64,000 nt of DNA from Isoetes taiwanensis (lineage: Eukaryota > Streptophyta > Lycopodiopsida > Isoetales > Isoetaceae), in assembly GCA_021234155.1 (NCBI GenBank), contig JAJEKV010000235.1, positions 250,001 to 314,000 of the forward strand, written 5' to 3'. Positions within the stretch are counted from its first letter, which is position 1. Each line of letters begins with the position of its first letter. Position numbers and translations under genes: made by a program. Shown one piece after another: positions 23,770-35,193 of this stretch. The notes beneath the pieces are model-generated. The model did no database searches. It was not told the DNA's origin and worked only from the letters and a program-made list of their open reading frames with translations.

Positions 23770-24786
23770 GATTGTTAACAGTCCACTGCCTTCTTTGCTA
23801 TTATTTTGAATCCTTCTTTACTTAAAGATTACCTTCCCTCCATGTCGGTTTCAGTAGATCTTTCACATGATCTGCAACAGCCATCCTTAATCCCTTCATT
23901 ACCTTTGCCTCCTTTTCACCTTTACCTTTTTGTAATCTCTCCCATGTGTCATCGCTGCTATATCCATCCTTCTTTTTTGCAGCCTTCAAAATTTGATGCT
24001 TTTTCTCTCATCTTTCCTTTCAAGTCATGTGCATCATTATGCTGTTCTGCACTTCTGTGTAAAATCCTGTGAGTCTCAGCAGTTCCTTCCCCCTTATCAG
24101 TAAATGAGTGAGACCCAATTTCTGATGAATTGTCCTCCTGTCTGTTGGTACTACCAATGTACATCCCTGGTTTCTCCATCTCTCCAGATGATCCTGCTTC
24201 AACGGCATCTGCAAGTGGATCATATTGTTCCCTCCAACTATACAAGAACTGCCTATGTTCTACAAACCCTTCCTCCATTGTGCATGAATTATTAACACAA
24301 TAGTCTTTTTCTGTTGGGTGTGATATTGCTGACCCGTCAACATCTGACCTTGGAAATGGATTAGCATGCTCAGGCATCTGTTCCACCATGGATGATCCAA
24401 ATGACCTACATCCTAGATGTCTGGGCCAATCTTCCATTGGTATACTTTGCTCTTCATCTTCATATGGTGGCTTCCAGCTTGGTTCACAAACAGATACAGA
24501 ATTATGTAACCTATATTTATGGCCTGGACTATACTCCAAACGACCCGGTAGAACATGAGAACGCATTCGTCTTGAATTGGCAATATGTGGCAAGTGCGTG
24601 GGTTTTGCACCTCCCTGCATCTAGCTTCGGGTTCCATATATGGTGGTTTTTGTACTCGTAACTGTGATTCAAGCTTGGGATCACCGTAGCTCTTGCCTAC
24701 AACATCATTAAATGCTTCATGTTTTTCATACCATCCAAATGCCTTGTGTGGCATCCTGCTCCTGCTCCTAGGTGAATGACTGCTGA
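23770..24786 (-). pseudogene. CCCH zinc-finger-38-like protein, C-terminal relic
   Basis: Read on the minus strand, a likely splice acceptor (TTGTTTTCAG) at about 24785 opens a frame starting with an RS-type SHSPRSRSR segment, then a 220-codon frame (24620-23958) containing REQYDPLADAVEA. The last part is MAVADHVKDLLKPTWREG (23828-23882) and SKEGFKIIAKKAVD in a further frame. The YDPL...E and VK..LKPTW(R/K)EG elements recall the C-terminal region of plant CCCH-type nuclear zinc-finger proteins (Arabidopsis C3H38-like), as I remember that family. At least three frame changes are needed, and no zinc finger is visible, so it is a partial pseudogene or a badly mutated last exon. Confidence 0.5.
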
Positions 24787-25479
24787 AAACAACATTTCAA
24801 CTGTAAAGGGTATACAACTATGAACAGTCTAATTATTACAGCCTGTCTGACTAAGCCAACAAGCATTTACAGAGCCCTGGTTTATGAATAGCTTTAGATC
24901 GTCCTGCCAAGGATCACCAGGCAAAACATGAATGCAAAATAAAACCTTAAGTGTAAACAACCGCCCGAACCTCTGCTTCAACACATCCCGCTTAACGTCA
25001 TCTGCCTGCAAGCCCAACATTGCCGATGCCTTACTTCAAATGCTACATCTGGGGACATAGTATCAAATGCTCATTTGCGTATAAGGCACAAGACAAGAGA
25101 GAACATACCACCGAATGTAACTAAGGATGTGTGTTTTCGCTTCCTGCAGCCTGATGTATGTGTTGCATTGCATTCCACTGTTTGCAAAAAGACAACAGGT
25201 TAGATCTGATTCTGAATATTTGTATGCACTAGGTTCATAGCATCATGTGAGAAGGGTCAATTTCACGCAACTGCAGAATGTAGACTTGTTCGTTTACTAG
25301 CATGTTAAGAGCTGAACTTCATTGCAAGTTGTTTTGGAACACCTATTTAAGGGAGTCAATAATTTTCTCACCATGTCTAGATCATTCAAAACAAGCAACA
25401 AAATAAGCAAGAAGTCCCATGTTTGCATCACTAAGCTAAAATGCACAAACATGGAGGGTAAGTTTGTTCTAAGTTGATG

Positions 25480-25715
25480 TCATGGAATATCAAAAATGGG
25501 AAGAAACAAGGTACCTTGTGAGCATCCTCCTAGATAAGGATCACCATCATATCCTTCCTTACAACTAGAACGTGAACAATTGCCAGGAAGATACCACATA
25601 AGCTCCAATCCATATTGAGCTTCAACAATCATAACAGAGTCAGAATTCGTCTCTGTGGACAAGGAAGTAACCCAGCTGGTAAAAACGCTACAATTAGTCA
25701 CAGAAAGAGCCTGCA
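25480..25715 (-). pseudogene. Wall-associated-kinase-type extracellular exon fragment
   Basis: The minus frame shows NCSVFTSWV, then LELMWYLPGNCSRSSC and GYDGDPYLGGC. This cysteine spacing and the W-x-LPG-C and GYxGxPY motifs match the cysteine-rich ectodomain of plant wall-associated receptor kinases, which bind pectin at the cell surface. The exon ends CACAAG followed by GTACC, a possible donor. No signal peptide, no transmembrane segment and no kinase domain were found nearby, so I treat it as an isolated fragment. Confidence 0.5.
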
Positions 25716-25723
25716 GACCCCAA

Positions 25724-25790
25724 AAAACAACCGCCGAAGCTCTGCCTCAACACATCCCAGAGCCAGAATGGCCTAGTTCTGGACCAGAAG
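25724..25790. repeat. Short dispersed repeat, partner at 24955
   Basis: A ~45-bp sequence CAACCGCC..AA.CTCTGC.TCAACACATCCC occurs at about 24955-24995 and 25724-25770 in the same orientation, with scattered differences. Its nature is unknown. Confidence 0.55.
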
Positions 25791-25989
25791 CCCTCGCTTT
25801 CTAACACAACAACCCATCAAAAACTGCAAATGCAGAGCTGCAGCGGTGGGATGCATGCTGATTTGCATGTTCTAAACAGAGGCGGCTGGGTCGATACACA
25901 GGCAACCATGGCACTGCCGGTTAGGCAGTTTCCACACCGGCCGCCTAGCAACACTGGCGACCGCCAATTTACAGCCCACAGTAAGTTTT

Positions 25990-26090
25990 TAGCAGTTTCT
26001 GGCATGTACTAGGTATATTCTAGTATATACTGAGAATATGCCAAAAACCCATATAAACAAGGGTTTGCCCCCCTAGGGGCAACCCAAAAA
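25990..26090. repeat. Palindrome plus hairpin, copy 2
   Basis: Diverged copy of 22081-22170: a GGCAT...ATGCC dyad, then a hairpin GGGTTTGCCCC/GGGGCAACCC (26061-26085). The stem bases differ from copy 1 while pairing is largely kept. Confidence 0.6.
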
Positions 26091-28432
26091 GAGAAAGGGA
26101 AGTGTGGTTGTTGCCAAATGGTGAGAACCACGGAAGACTATATGATAGTCACATTATCCCAAATCTATGCTTCTCTAGAGATGACATCAAACATTCTTAA
26201 ATTAATTCATTGAAGACTTCATTTTCATAATCAACCTTTAAAGTGGTGCGAGTGAGTGCATGCAAGAGATAAGATAATACAAGATTAAAGAATATTTATA
26301 TATGTCCATGAAGAGCAAGGAGAAAAAGAGAAATGAAATAAATAGATAGATAAATAGGTATCGTCAACATAGACCACACATGGAACAAAAAAATATTGAT
26401 CACAATGGACCATGAGACAAAAAAATATTGATTATTAGTCTGTGAAATTGTAAGATCTAGAAGTGAAGTGATTACCCCCTACAACAATTCTGGGATTTCC
26501 AGCCTATCCATCTGTCAAGACACCTCATCTAAAATTGTTTTGTACCATTGGATTTTTAATTTTTAGGTCGTGTGGTTCAGGAAATTAGAAAGTCTTCTGG
26601 AAAATTACAATCTTCTGGGAGAGGGTTTGGTCTGGTTAAGTTGGGTTTGAGTTTCCACTTTTATTCTTCAGTTTGGGTTGAGGTTGCGGAATCAAACTAG
26701 CATGCTCTAGAACTGGAAGTTTATGTTGCCAGATATTCAACCTTTCTTTTTAAGCCGTTACCTGTTGTTTTGAACTTCTTTAGCAACGACTAACACGTTG
26801 TCTGCCCAGTCGAATCCAGGAGATGATGGAAAAAGTCTCCCGTAAGCCTTTGGCATAAATGTTCTAATGCGTGGCCTGAAATAGGTACCTTCTTCTCACA
26901 AATTGCATCTCAAGACCAATATTATTAAAAAACACTTTTTTTTATTTATTTTTAAAGTACCTCCATAATGCACATTCTTTGCACTACTTTATTGGACGTA
27001 TTTGCTACTGTTAAAATGCACATTTTGCTACAAGTTACAAGACGTAGCATGCCAGCAAGTAAATCAGAAGCTTATGCTACTATTAGAAACTATTAAGTTC
27101 AGATACAAAGATATCATAGTTGTTTTGCCATGCAACTCTTAAGAAAGTTCAGAAAAACATTATTATAGAGGTTAAGAAATAAAAGAATTTCATATACAAG
27201 GACAAATAAGTTCAAGAATATCATAAATTTGAATTAAATAAAATCACAGTCTAAGGACTTTTAAAGATGTTTAAGATTTTAAAGATTTTTAACATATTTT
27301 ATATGAAATACATTTTTAAAGTTTTTTTTCAAACTTTTTAAAAATCTTCAAAAAATCTTAAAAAACATTTTTCAAGCGTTTGGATTTTGATGTACTTAAC
27401 AACATTGCTCAGGACATTCTGAAAGGCACAACATATGTCTGTCCGGTTATAGAGGTTTATTTAGGAGGATTGTTGAATTGCATTTTTCTGGCTAATGCAA
27501 ATTGCTCAAGCATCACTTATTCGACAGAAGAAAGTAGGTTTCAATGAAGACCCTTCAAATTGCATTACTTTACTTGTTGTTTCCCCTGGAACGTGTTGTT
27601 TGAAGACTGAAACTGGGATAATGAGACAAACTGTTGTGAATGAATCTAGTGAAGGTATGGCAGGTATAGTAGCAAAGGCAACCAAAGGCAAAAGTTTCTT
27701 GAAGCGATCTTTCATTTTTTCTTGACCTAAAGCATGCAGATGTAATCACAACGTGCTGTGGAGCTGAATGAAGAAAAAGGGTCTGGCAGAGCATTGCAAA
27801 TATGGCAGAGCATGGATTTGGCAGAAGAAAATGGTGGCAGACAGTTGATTGGCTATGGCAAATCTTCAATCTGTTCTTTTTTTGTTATACGTGCTTGTTA
27901 TAGAAACAACAAGATGAAGGCAAGGATTTGAGAGCACTGGAAAAAGCTATGAAGCAAGCAAGCAGGTACTTGTTATAGAAACGGTCAAATGAAGGCAAGG
28001 ATTTGAGAACTGGAAAAAGCTATAGCAGAAAGAAAACGAAGAGTACATACTAGCATGGTTCTGATAGGATTAACTATCATCCAATTAAATTGGGATTATG
28101 TCAACTCCAAAATCACGCCAACTTGCGGTTGGCTTTTAGGGGTTTTTGTTTTTTTAATAAGGTTGCAATTCCCATGTATCATTTCAAATGCAAATAGGGC
28201 AAGTTGCTAAGATAGATGACACCAAAATTGAAGAGCATTGAGATGAAAATAATAGGTTAGATAATAACATATTGCATTATTTGCGAGGCAATCGGAGACC
28301 CGAAATTATGGATACATGACACGAATATCATATAAAAATATCATATATTCCAATAAAACATTAAGGGATCAATCCATGTTTTTTCGCATTATCCTAGGGG
28401 CAAAAATACCATATATTCCAATAAAACATTAA
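26091..28432. other. A/T-rich noncoding stretch with small tandem repeats
   Basis: No gene supported. A strongly A/T-rich, partly self-complementary block spans about 27240-27370. Tandem ~57-bp units lie at 27894-27950 and 27969-28024 (CTTGTTATAGAAAC...AAAAAGCTAT). A 24-bp sequence CATATATTCCAATAAAACAT(TAAG) is at 28342-28365 and again at 28410-28433, the second copy touching the LINE-B tail. Confidence 0.5.
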
Positions 28433-28639
28433 GAATAAGAACAAGAATAAGAACAATTTTTTATCGTCCACTGAGGCCAATCGGCCTATGGGACTCATAA
28501 AGAGCGCAACAAACTTATTACTGTCCGGGTTAAAAAACCCCCGCCCCGAAGGGTTTTCGAGGGAAAACCGTGGCAGTAATAAGAATGCTATCAAACTGTA
28601 CGAGTATACATCATCATGAAATAAATGTATATATACATG

Positions 28640-30743
28640 TCAAGTGTGTGCCCGAGGACATAGCTGATCTCGCATGTCCATAACCTCCTGAAGGTATGAT
28701 CCCAGCACCCGTACGGATGCTGTGCTCAATGTCACATGTAACGGCTGGCCAGGCCTGACCAACTCAACATAGCGCGTCCAGATTTGATCATATGCTGGGC
28801 AACTTTGAAGAGTATGAGATTCATCCTCAATGACTCCCATTTGGCAAAGATGGATGAGCCCTGCCCCGGCGTGGCTCACTAATCCATCGCCCATCTCAAT
28901 TCCAAGATGATGTGCCCCGTGGAATAATGAAGGCAATGAGTCTCCGCGCCTTTTCATGGGCAAGTGGTTACGCCTTGAGTAGCATTGCGGGCCGCGTTCC
29001 AATGTGGGATTTATGTGTATTCGGTAGTGTGCCGCCTTGGCATGTTCAAGGGCATTGGCATCCCAAAGCTTCTTTGAGGAAGCAAGCGTCAAGATATTGC
29101 CTCAAGCTATGGCGATATGCCTCTGTTTTGCACATGTATGCACCTGTGCTCTCGCACATTCCATCTAGCTAACCATTGAGCTCTCTTTTCCCTCCAATGG
29201 GTCTTGAGGCATCATGGGCCCCATTGCCATGATATAAGCTAGTTTAGGAGGGAGGCGAACATCGCCCATATTGACCACCTTAGAAAATAGACAATGTGAC
29301 GATCAAGGGCAGCCCTCAAGAAGGCAAGAATCATGTCTCCTGCAATAGAATTTGATATGGGACTGTGGACTTCACCCCTAGTGCTCGTACTAAGAAGGCT
29401 TTCTGCACCTGCTCCAAGTCATTCCAAGTAGCAAGTGATACTACTGGACCCTATACTTCAACCCCGTATAAAAGGACATGCTCCACTAAGATCTTGAACA
29501 TGTGTGACTGATGGGCCCAATCATACAACTCCGCTCTATGACTATTATTTTGCATTGCATATAGTGCCTTCCAGCCTGCCGTCACTCGTAGCCATATGGA
29601 TGTGTCCCAGTGCATAGTAGAAGGAAACTCCACTCCCAAATATTTGTATGTGGATGCTACTTCCATATTCTGCCCTCGGTAACTGAAGGAGGGGATCCTC
29701 GCCTGACGTGAAGATGATATGAAAACCACCTTAGTCTTGGCCGGGTTGGCGGGCATATATTACCGCTTCGAGAATGTGTCGGGGGCATCGAGATGTTGTT
29801 GCATGTCCACCGGTGTGTAAGCTAGGAGGTCTACATCATTAGCATATATTAACTGTCTGATGATCTGGTAGAGAAGTGAGCTCCATCGCCCCCATTATTA
29901 GCAAGCCAGCTCTCCAATTGATCAATGTAAAGCCCAAACAATGTTGGGAAGAGAGGGCATCCCTGACGAACCCCGATACTACTATCAAATGGTTGGCTTG
30001 TCGGCACGAACCAACTGAAAGCATCTTTCATATATAGCGTGTACATCGTGATTCTTCAAATCTACGAGAACCCCAAACCGCCAATAATCTTGCCCATAGT
30101 TTTTCCCAAGGCACAGTGTCAAACGCCTTCGCAAAATCCACAAAGCAACAATATAGATCCTGACGGCGGTTCTTGCTGTCTTCAACCAGAGTTCGCAACG
30201 TGAAGATGCGGTCAATGGTTGAGTGCCGAATCGAATGGGTGAGGGCCGCACCTCGGCTTGCCTCGCCAAAGCCCGTCAATCGCTGCTCGAGAATCCCAAA
30301 GAAGCGAGTTTTTGCAAACACCGGCCACCATGATTGTTCTGGTAATTGGTCGGGCGGTGTGGGTCACCTACCTTATAGATGAAAACAACTCTGCTATTGG
30401 TCCACTGCAGCGGGAAGCCTTCCTGTAATGCCGTGTTGAACAAGGCGGTCAGCACTGGTATTATGGACGGCCCTGCCCACTTAAGCAATTCTGCCTGCGT
30501 ACCATCCAGGTCTGGGGCTTTCCCATTGGCAAGACGCTGTAAGCCTTGTTCCACGTCCAAATCTGTGATTTCCAGCACTGGACCTTCTTGCAGGGGTAAT
30601 GCTGCATGTGCACCCTGAGGGTCGTATAGCTGTTGCAAGTATTCCCTCCACTGCTCGGGAGTGATATTCCCTATGGGCTGTACTGGCTTTCTAAGAACCC
30701 TTCGCCAGAAGGTCCTGGGGTGACGTTCCAGGAGGTAAAACAT
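28640..30743 (-). pseudogene. LINE-B reverse transcriptase, active site mutated
   Basis: Visible in order: HPRTFWRRVL linker, LANGKAPDLDGTQAELLKW, IYKVGDPHRPTNYQ, CCFVDFAKAFDTVPW, IGVRQGCPLFPTLFGLYIDQ, then the catalytic motif reading YANDV instead of YADDV (Asn codon at 29838-29840), STYKYLGVEF, and a C-terminal segment (29092-28640) with a likely CQMGVIEDESHTL cysteine/histidine core. Many frame changes. The Asp to Asn change would by itself abolish polymerase activity. Confidence 0.88.
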
Positions 30744-31033
30744 TTCCCTTTGATGCGCTGCAATGTACCTGGCTTTCTTAGCTTTAAGGAAGACGCGGTT
30801 ATGTCTGACTACATGTGGGCATAAAGCAGGGTCTGCGACTTGGCGGAGCTAGTGTTTGTGTTCCTTGCACTCTGCATCAAACCATTGATTACGTGGAAAG
30901 GTTGTGTTCCTGGAGGTCCATCGCGGGCGGCTTATCCCAAAGCATCTCTCTGCCGCAGTCCTAATAAGCACATCAGTCAGCTGGCCTGTCTGTTGCTCTA
31001 GTGTAGGATATTGCAAAATTTCTGCCAAGTCAT

Positions 31034-31952
31034 CTATAAGCATCTGGGCATAAGCCCCTGCATGTTCATAATCCAGTCGCAGCTGAGGCATGTGAGGAGT
31101 TGTTGCACCGGGGGGGTTCGCACAACCTTCCAAGCCAACTTCAAGTAAAGTGGTAAGTGGTCTGAGTCGATCTCTTCATCCTTATTAGCTGTTCCCACCT
31201 GGAAGTGCTTAACGACATGCATATTCTGCTCAGGCACCAGCACATAGTCCACCACACTAGATCCTCCCCCCCTGGTTTTCCTGTCTACAAGTGCTCTTGC
31301 GGGTGGACGGCCACTGTGCCAGTCCATTGCAGATTACCAGGTCAAAGATACCGCAGAGCAAAAGCAATTGTCTACTATAGCGCATGACCTGATTGTCATC
31401 TGATGTCCATGGCCAAGCTCCTTCTGCAAGACGCAGCTGCAATATATCATCAAGAGGAATCAAATCTCATGGGTTTTTCTACCCCGGTGCGCGCATTAGT
31501 CTCCAAGGAGTATGACACTGCCCAACTGCTTATGCTGTTGTATGTCATCATATAGATCGACATAGGGGTCCAGCCTATCCACATCCGAGTGGGTGTGATA
31601 GAAGTTGCTTTCTGCATGTGGAAAGTAGCAGACTGCCACAAAGAGGGGCCTACTAGCGCAGTTTTGCACACGCACCCACAGGTACCGGTTGTACTTGTCT
31701 GTCTTGAACAAGGAGATTGACTGTGCCAAGGTTGTTCATAGTAGCAGGCAACCCCCCATGCCCCCGCTTTCCTGTGCAATCATTGAAGATTGAGTAGTGC
31801 TGATATCCTGGCAAGTCGGGTATCCTGTGTCCTGCATGCTCCCATGTTTCCATGAGGAAGATGAGATCCATGTCTGCGGCAACTAAATTGAGACTATCTC
31901 CCTTCTGCCATGGGAAGCCCCGACAATTCCAGAGGACTATGCGGAGGCACAA
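31034..31952 (-). pseudogene. LINE-B apurinic-type endonuclease, broken
   Basis: This domain nicks target DNA to prime reverse transcription. In order on the minus strand: IVLWNCRGFPW with the first metal-ligand Asn, FLMETWEH with the catalytic Glu, GHGG, AVCYFPHAE, ILLGD plus NARTG, and SDHLPLYL with the catalytic His (about 31150-31170). All key motifs can be seen but are spread over several frames with stops, so the protein cannot be made from this copy. Confidence 0.88.
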
Positions 31953-32344
31953 TTCCTATTTATTGGCAGGGGCGACAGGTGGGAATTCAGTGGCAACAAC
32001 AGAAGGGGGGATGGCAGAAGTGGAAGCAACCTGAGATGTGCGAGCAACAGAAGGTGAGGCAACTTGAGCAGGGCGTGCGGCTGTAGCAGGCAAAGCAGTG
32101 GCCTGGCCAGGGGCTGCTGGAGGGTTAGCAGGATTCGTAGCATTTGGCGGCCTAAAAATTTGCATCTTGCCCCGAATCAGTCATGTAGCTCCTCCCTGGC
32201 CAGTTCTTTGTGTAACCCCTGATGCTGCATGATCATCAGTGCCTCATGTACTTTGATCCTATTCCTTAGTCTGGATCCCATGCACAATATCCTCTCTTTG
32301 GCTTCCATGTCTCTAAGTGTCGGTTTATGTGCCGGCAGTTGGAT

Positions 32345-33850
32345 GTTCAAGTTAATCGTCGACCCCGTGTGTGGCGCACGGCACCACTAGCCAACGTAGC
32401 TGGATGTGGCTTAGATTTCAAGAGAGTGAGCTGCAAAGCCTCTGCCATTCTAGGGGAGGCAAAATTGTGTGTGCTGCTGGTATCCATGAGGATAATAAAG
32501 GGCTTACAGTCTACTTGGTCAACCGTGGAAATGACAGAAGGTTGATGATTGGATTGGCTCGTTTCAACAGCAGCATAAATATGAGACTCACCTTGTATAT
32601 AGTCAGGCGCATCCTCGTCAACAATACTGTCTGGATGGTTTGGGTCCCCTGTACCTTCCCAATCCACTTCGGTAAGGGCGGCTTGCACAATCTGTGTGAT
32701 GTAGAGGCATTCCTGCATACAGTGTCCCAGGCGGAAACATCGATAGCAAGCCTTGTCCCGACGTAACTGGTCGCGAGCCTCCTTGGGAATGGCTTGGAGA
32801 ATGTCTTTAAAAGCCCCCGGTGTTGGTAGACTTATATGGTACTGAAACAGAGACTTTCTTCTCTGGTTTCTGATATCCAGTCGAGGCGGGAGGTCCCGGG
32901 TTAGGGGAACGTCCCCTGTAAGGTGCATAACCCCTATTCTGACCAAAAGAAGAGGGTCGCGGCGACTGATACTTATGAGCATCCTCTTCTAGGCTAAGAG
33001 CTTTAGCCTCTGCTTCTGCTACTGTTTTAGGGTCTATCGCTCAAATTATCTTCCTCAAGGTAGGGGACAACCCCTCAATGTATCCCTCAACTGCAATGCG
33101 TTCATTTCTCCCTGGGACGTACAAACGCAACCTCATGAACTCATCCGTGTAGGTTTGGATGGTCATGTTCTTCTGTCCAGAAGGTTTGAATTTGCTGGCA
33201 GCGGTGAGCCCTGGAAACATAATGAGATTTGAAGGCCTTAGCAAAAAATTTGTAGCGGCACCTCCCTCTAGTCAACCCGTGTGTGAGCGAGCATATCCCT
33301 TCCACCATATGCGGGCAGACCCTGTAAGATTCGTGGTGGCAACCTTGCCAATGTCCTTCTCGGTCGTACCATAAGATTTGTCAAATTCCTGCATCTCGTC
33401 TAGCCAAGACTCGGCATCTACTCCTGACCTGCTTTTTCCTGAGAACTGCGCCAACTTACGATTCTTCCAGATACTAGTAATGGCCGAGTCCAAGGTTTTC
33501 TGGTAATACTTTTTCTTAGCTTTGGCATGGTCGGCCTCGTTCTTAGAAGAATCAGACAAATCTGAAGACTCAGAGGTGGCATCTGAGGATGAGCTGCTGC
33601 GTGCTCGCTTCTATCGAGTAGCTGTAACCGGAGCAAGTGCTGGTGCGGGTGGCGGTAGCTATTGGTTCGGTAGAACAGGAATCTCAGGCCCGTATTCCTG
33701 TGGTGCCAAGGGTAGATTGGTTTGCAATACTTATGCCTGGAGCTCAGTGAGCTGGCGCTTCATAATGTTGAGCTCTTGTTCGGGTGTAAGACGGCCCAGT
33801 GGCACTGGTGTTGCCCATGGAGGGGGACGAGCACTGCCTAAGATACAAAT
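32345..33850 (-). pseudogene. Ty3/gypsy gag-protease remnant
   Basis: Minus strand. Gag capsid-type sequence KLAQFSGKSRSGVDAESWL and TGSARIWWKGYA (33445-33290), then the capsid C-terminal part FMRLRLYVPGRNERIAVEGY. A zinc knuckle CYRCFRLGHCMQEC follows (CX2CX4HX4C, about 32705-32750). Next is an aspartic protease core LMDTSSTHNFASPRM, where the usual DTG is DTS (32476-32484). Stops and frameshifts occur throughout. RT and the rest of pol are missing, replaced at ~32340 by LINE-B. Confidence 0.88.
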
Positions 33851-33997
33851 GAAATCGAGATAAGCACATTATGCCAGATAATTACGACAAGAGCATTGTG
33901 AAGAAATCACTTGACATTAAGATATACATATAGTTACAAAGGGCATAGAGCCGGAAACACCCAATAAAATTGAAAATTGCATTTGTACAAAGGAGAG

Positions 33998-34340
33998 TTA
34001 ACACAAGGATTGATCTAGGGTGTTGTAAGGGGATAGAGGATCGAATAATGGGCTCTCCCTCACTGCGCGGACTAGTTTATATTTGGCCCAAGCCTGGATT
34101 ATAGCATCCTGATAGTCGAAGGTCGGGCTGATGACTAAGAGATTAAAGAAGTCGTGCATCGCGTAGTATAACTCCTGGAGGTGTTCATCGGCATCCATGA
34201 ACGCTTCCTCTTTGGTGCAGTCCCAGTATGACCAACTTCGTCGGAGCTTGAGTCGCAGGTTTTGGAAAGCGTTGTCATGGAGAATCGTGACAATTTTCCA
34301 TCCTTTTCTGCATTGTATGGCACCTCTAATCCTGCAACAA
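33998..34340 (-). CDS. Unidentified ORF upstream of gag (ORF-Y)
   Basis: Not recognised. From a possible acceptor (GTTGTTGCAG) at about 34341, one minus frame stays open for ~110 codons to a stop at 33998. The C-terminal part is MDADEHLQELYYAMHDFFNL and FDPLSPYNTLDQSLC. It looks protein-like (hydrophobic heptads, no low complexity). It lies between the LTR-like unit at 34475 and the gypsy gag, where some Tat/Ogre-type gypsy elements keep an extra ORF. That comparison is positional only. Confidence 0.35.
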
Positions 34341-34474
34341 CCCGATAATAGATATACAATTCATAAGTCATTCCATATAATTCAAAATCCTCGAGAAAGA
34401 GAGACAAGGAATATAGGAGAAACAAATTCTTGTATTAAAAAAAAGGCATCAAAATTTTTGGTGCAATAATACAT

Positions 34475-35193
34475 TTCTAGAGCCTAGTTGCGCACACTCT
34501 AAGCACAAATCAAACAACACAACAACCATGCTGCCCTCATGCCTACTGGCCTTTTTGGGTGCACAAATAACCAAACAAACTAGCTAGAAGTGTCTATTCA
34601 ATCCTTCACCACGAATGTCCTCCTGAAGCACGACCCTACAAGATTCCACCAGGCTAGTAATGAAACTTGCTCCCTCCTACTAAACCTATAAAACATGGAA
34701 GCACTTGACACAAGGCCACCACAACGGCATAAGAATGATCACCTAGCACGAGGGCCAACCACCGTGGCACAAGGGCCATCAACATCCTCTAAAATAGGCA
34801 CCACATATCTACACAAATGAAGTCAGGCACAAAGGCCTTACCACCCACTTAAATCCCAACATTCAAGACATAGAAGCTACTATGACGTCAATGCTTGGCA
34901 TGAGAGCCCGCAACCCATAGTACAAAGTACCATAACAAGATGAAGAAGTCAACAACAAAATAGTCAACATGAGAAACTAAAACATGGACTAAAAGGGAAC
35001 TTTAATAGCACAAGGCTAAAAAAACCTTTAATGGGAGGGAGGGTGGGACAAGCGACTACAAAGGGAGAGGCTCAAAGACGACTGATGAAAATGAAAGAGA
35101 TGCAAAAGGCTATAAATACAAAAATGGGAACTCTCTCAACTAGCATCAAGAAGCGGATTTATCTGCTAATCTTGAAACGCAGATAAATCACAC
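34475..35193 (-). repeat. Short paired-end unit (possible 0.7-kb LTR)
   Basis: Begins (plus coordinates) with a 59-bp block R1 (34475-34533, from TTCTAGAGCCTAGTTGCGC) and ends with a ~149-bp block R2 (35045-35193). R1 recurs at 35194-35252 and R2 at 40569-40722, so the same two ends bound the next unit. On the minus strand R2 starts TGTGATTTATC, contains a perfect 11-bp stem (35156-35166/35179-35189) and a TATTTATAG promoter-like box, as an LTR U3 might. The interior differs from the longer unit. Confidence 0.55.

Larger units (their letters stand above)
28433..32340 (-). mobile_element. LINE-B, near full length, minus strand
   Basis: The longest LINE in the window: a Pro/Ala-rich leader (32165-31956), an endonuclease, an RT, a C-terminal region and a 3' end with a TTCTTA-type tail (28433-28460). 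The terminal stem AGGCC-AATC-GGCCT is at 28474-28487, and a partly decayed upstream stem-loop at 28549-28572. The 5' end is uncertain: near 32340 the sequence passes into a gypsy protease remnant. Confidence 0.9.

Noticed and set aside
28342-28433. 24-bp repeat as LINE-B target duplication
   Set aside because: Both copies lie on the same side of the element; no copy is found at its 5' end near 32340.
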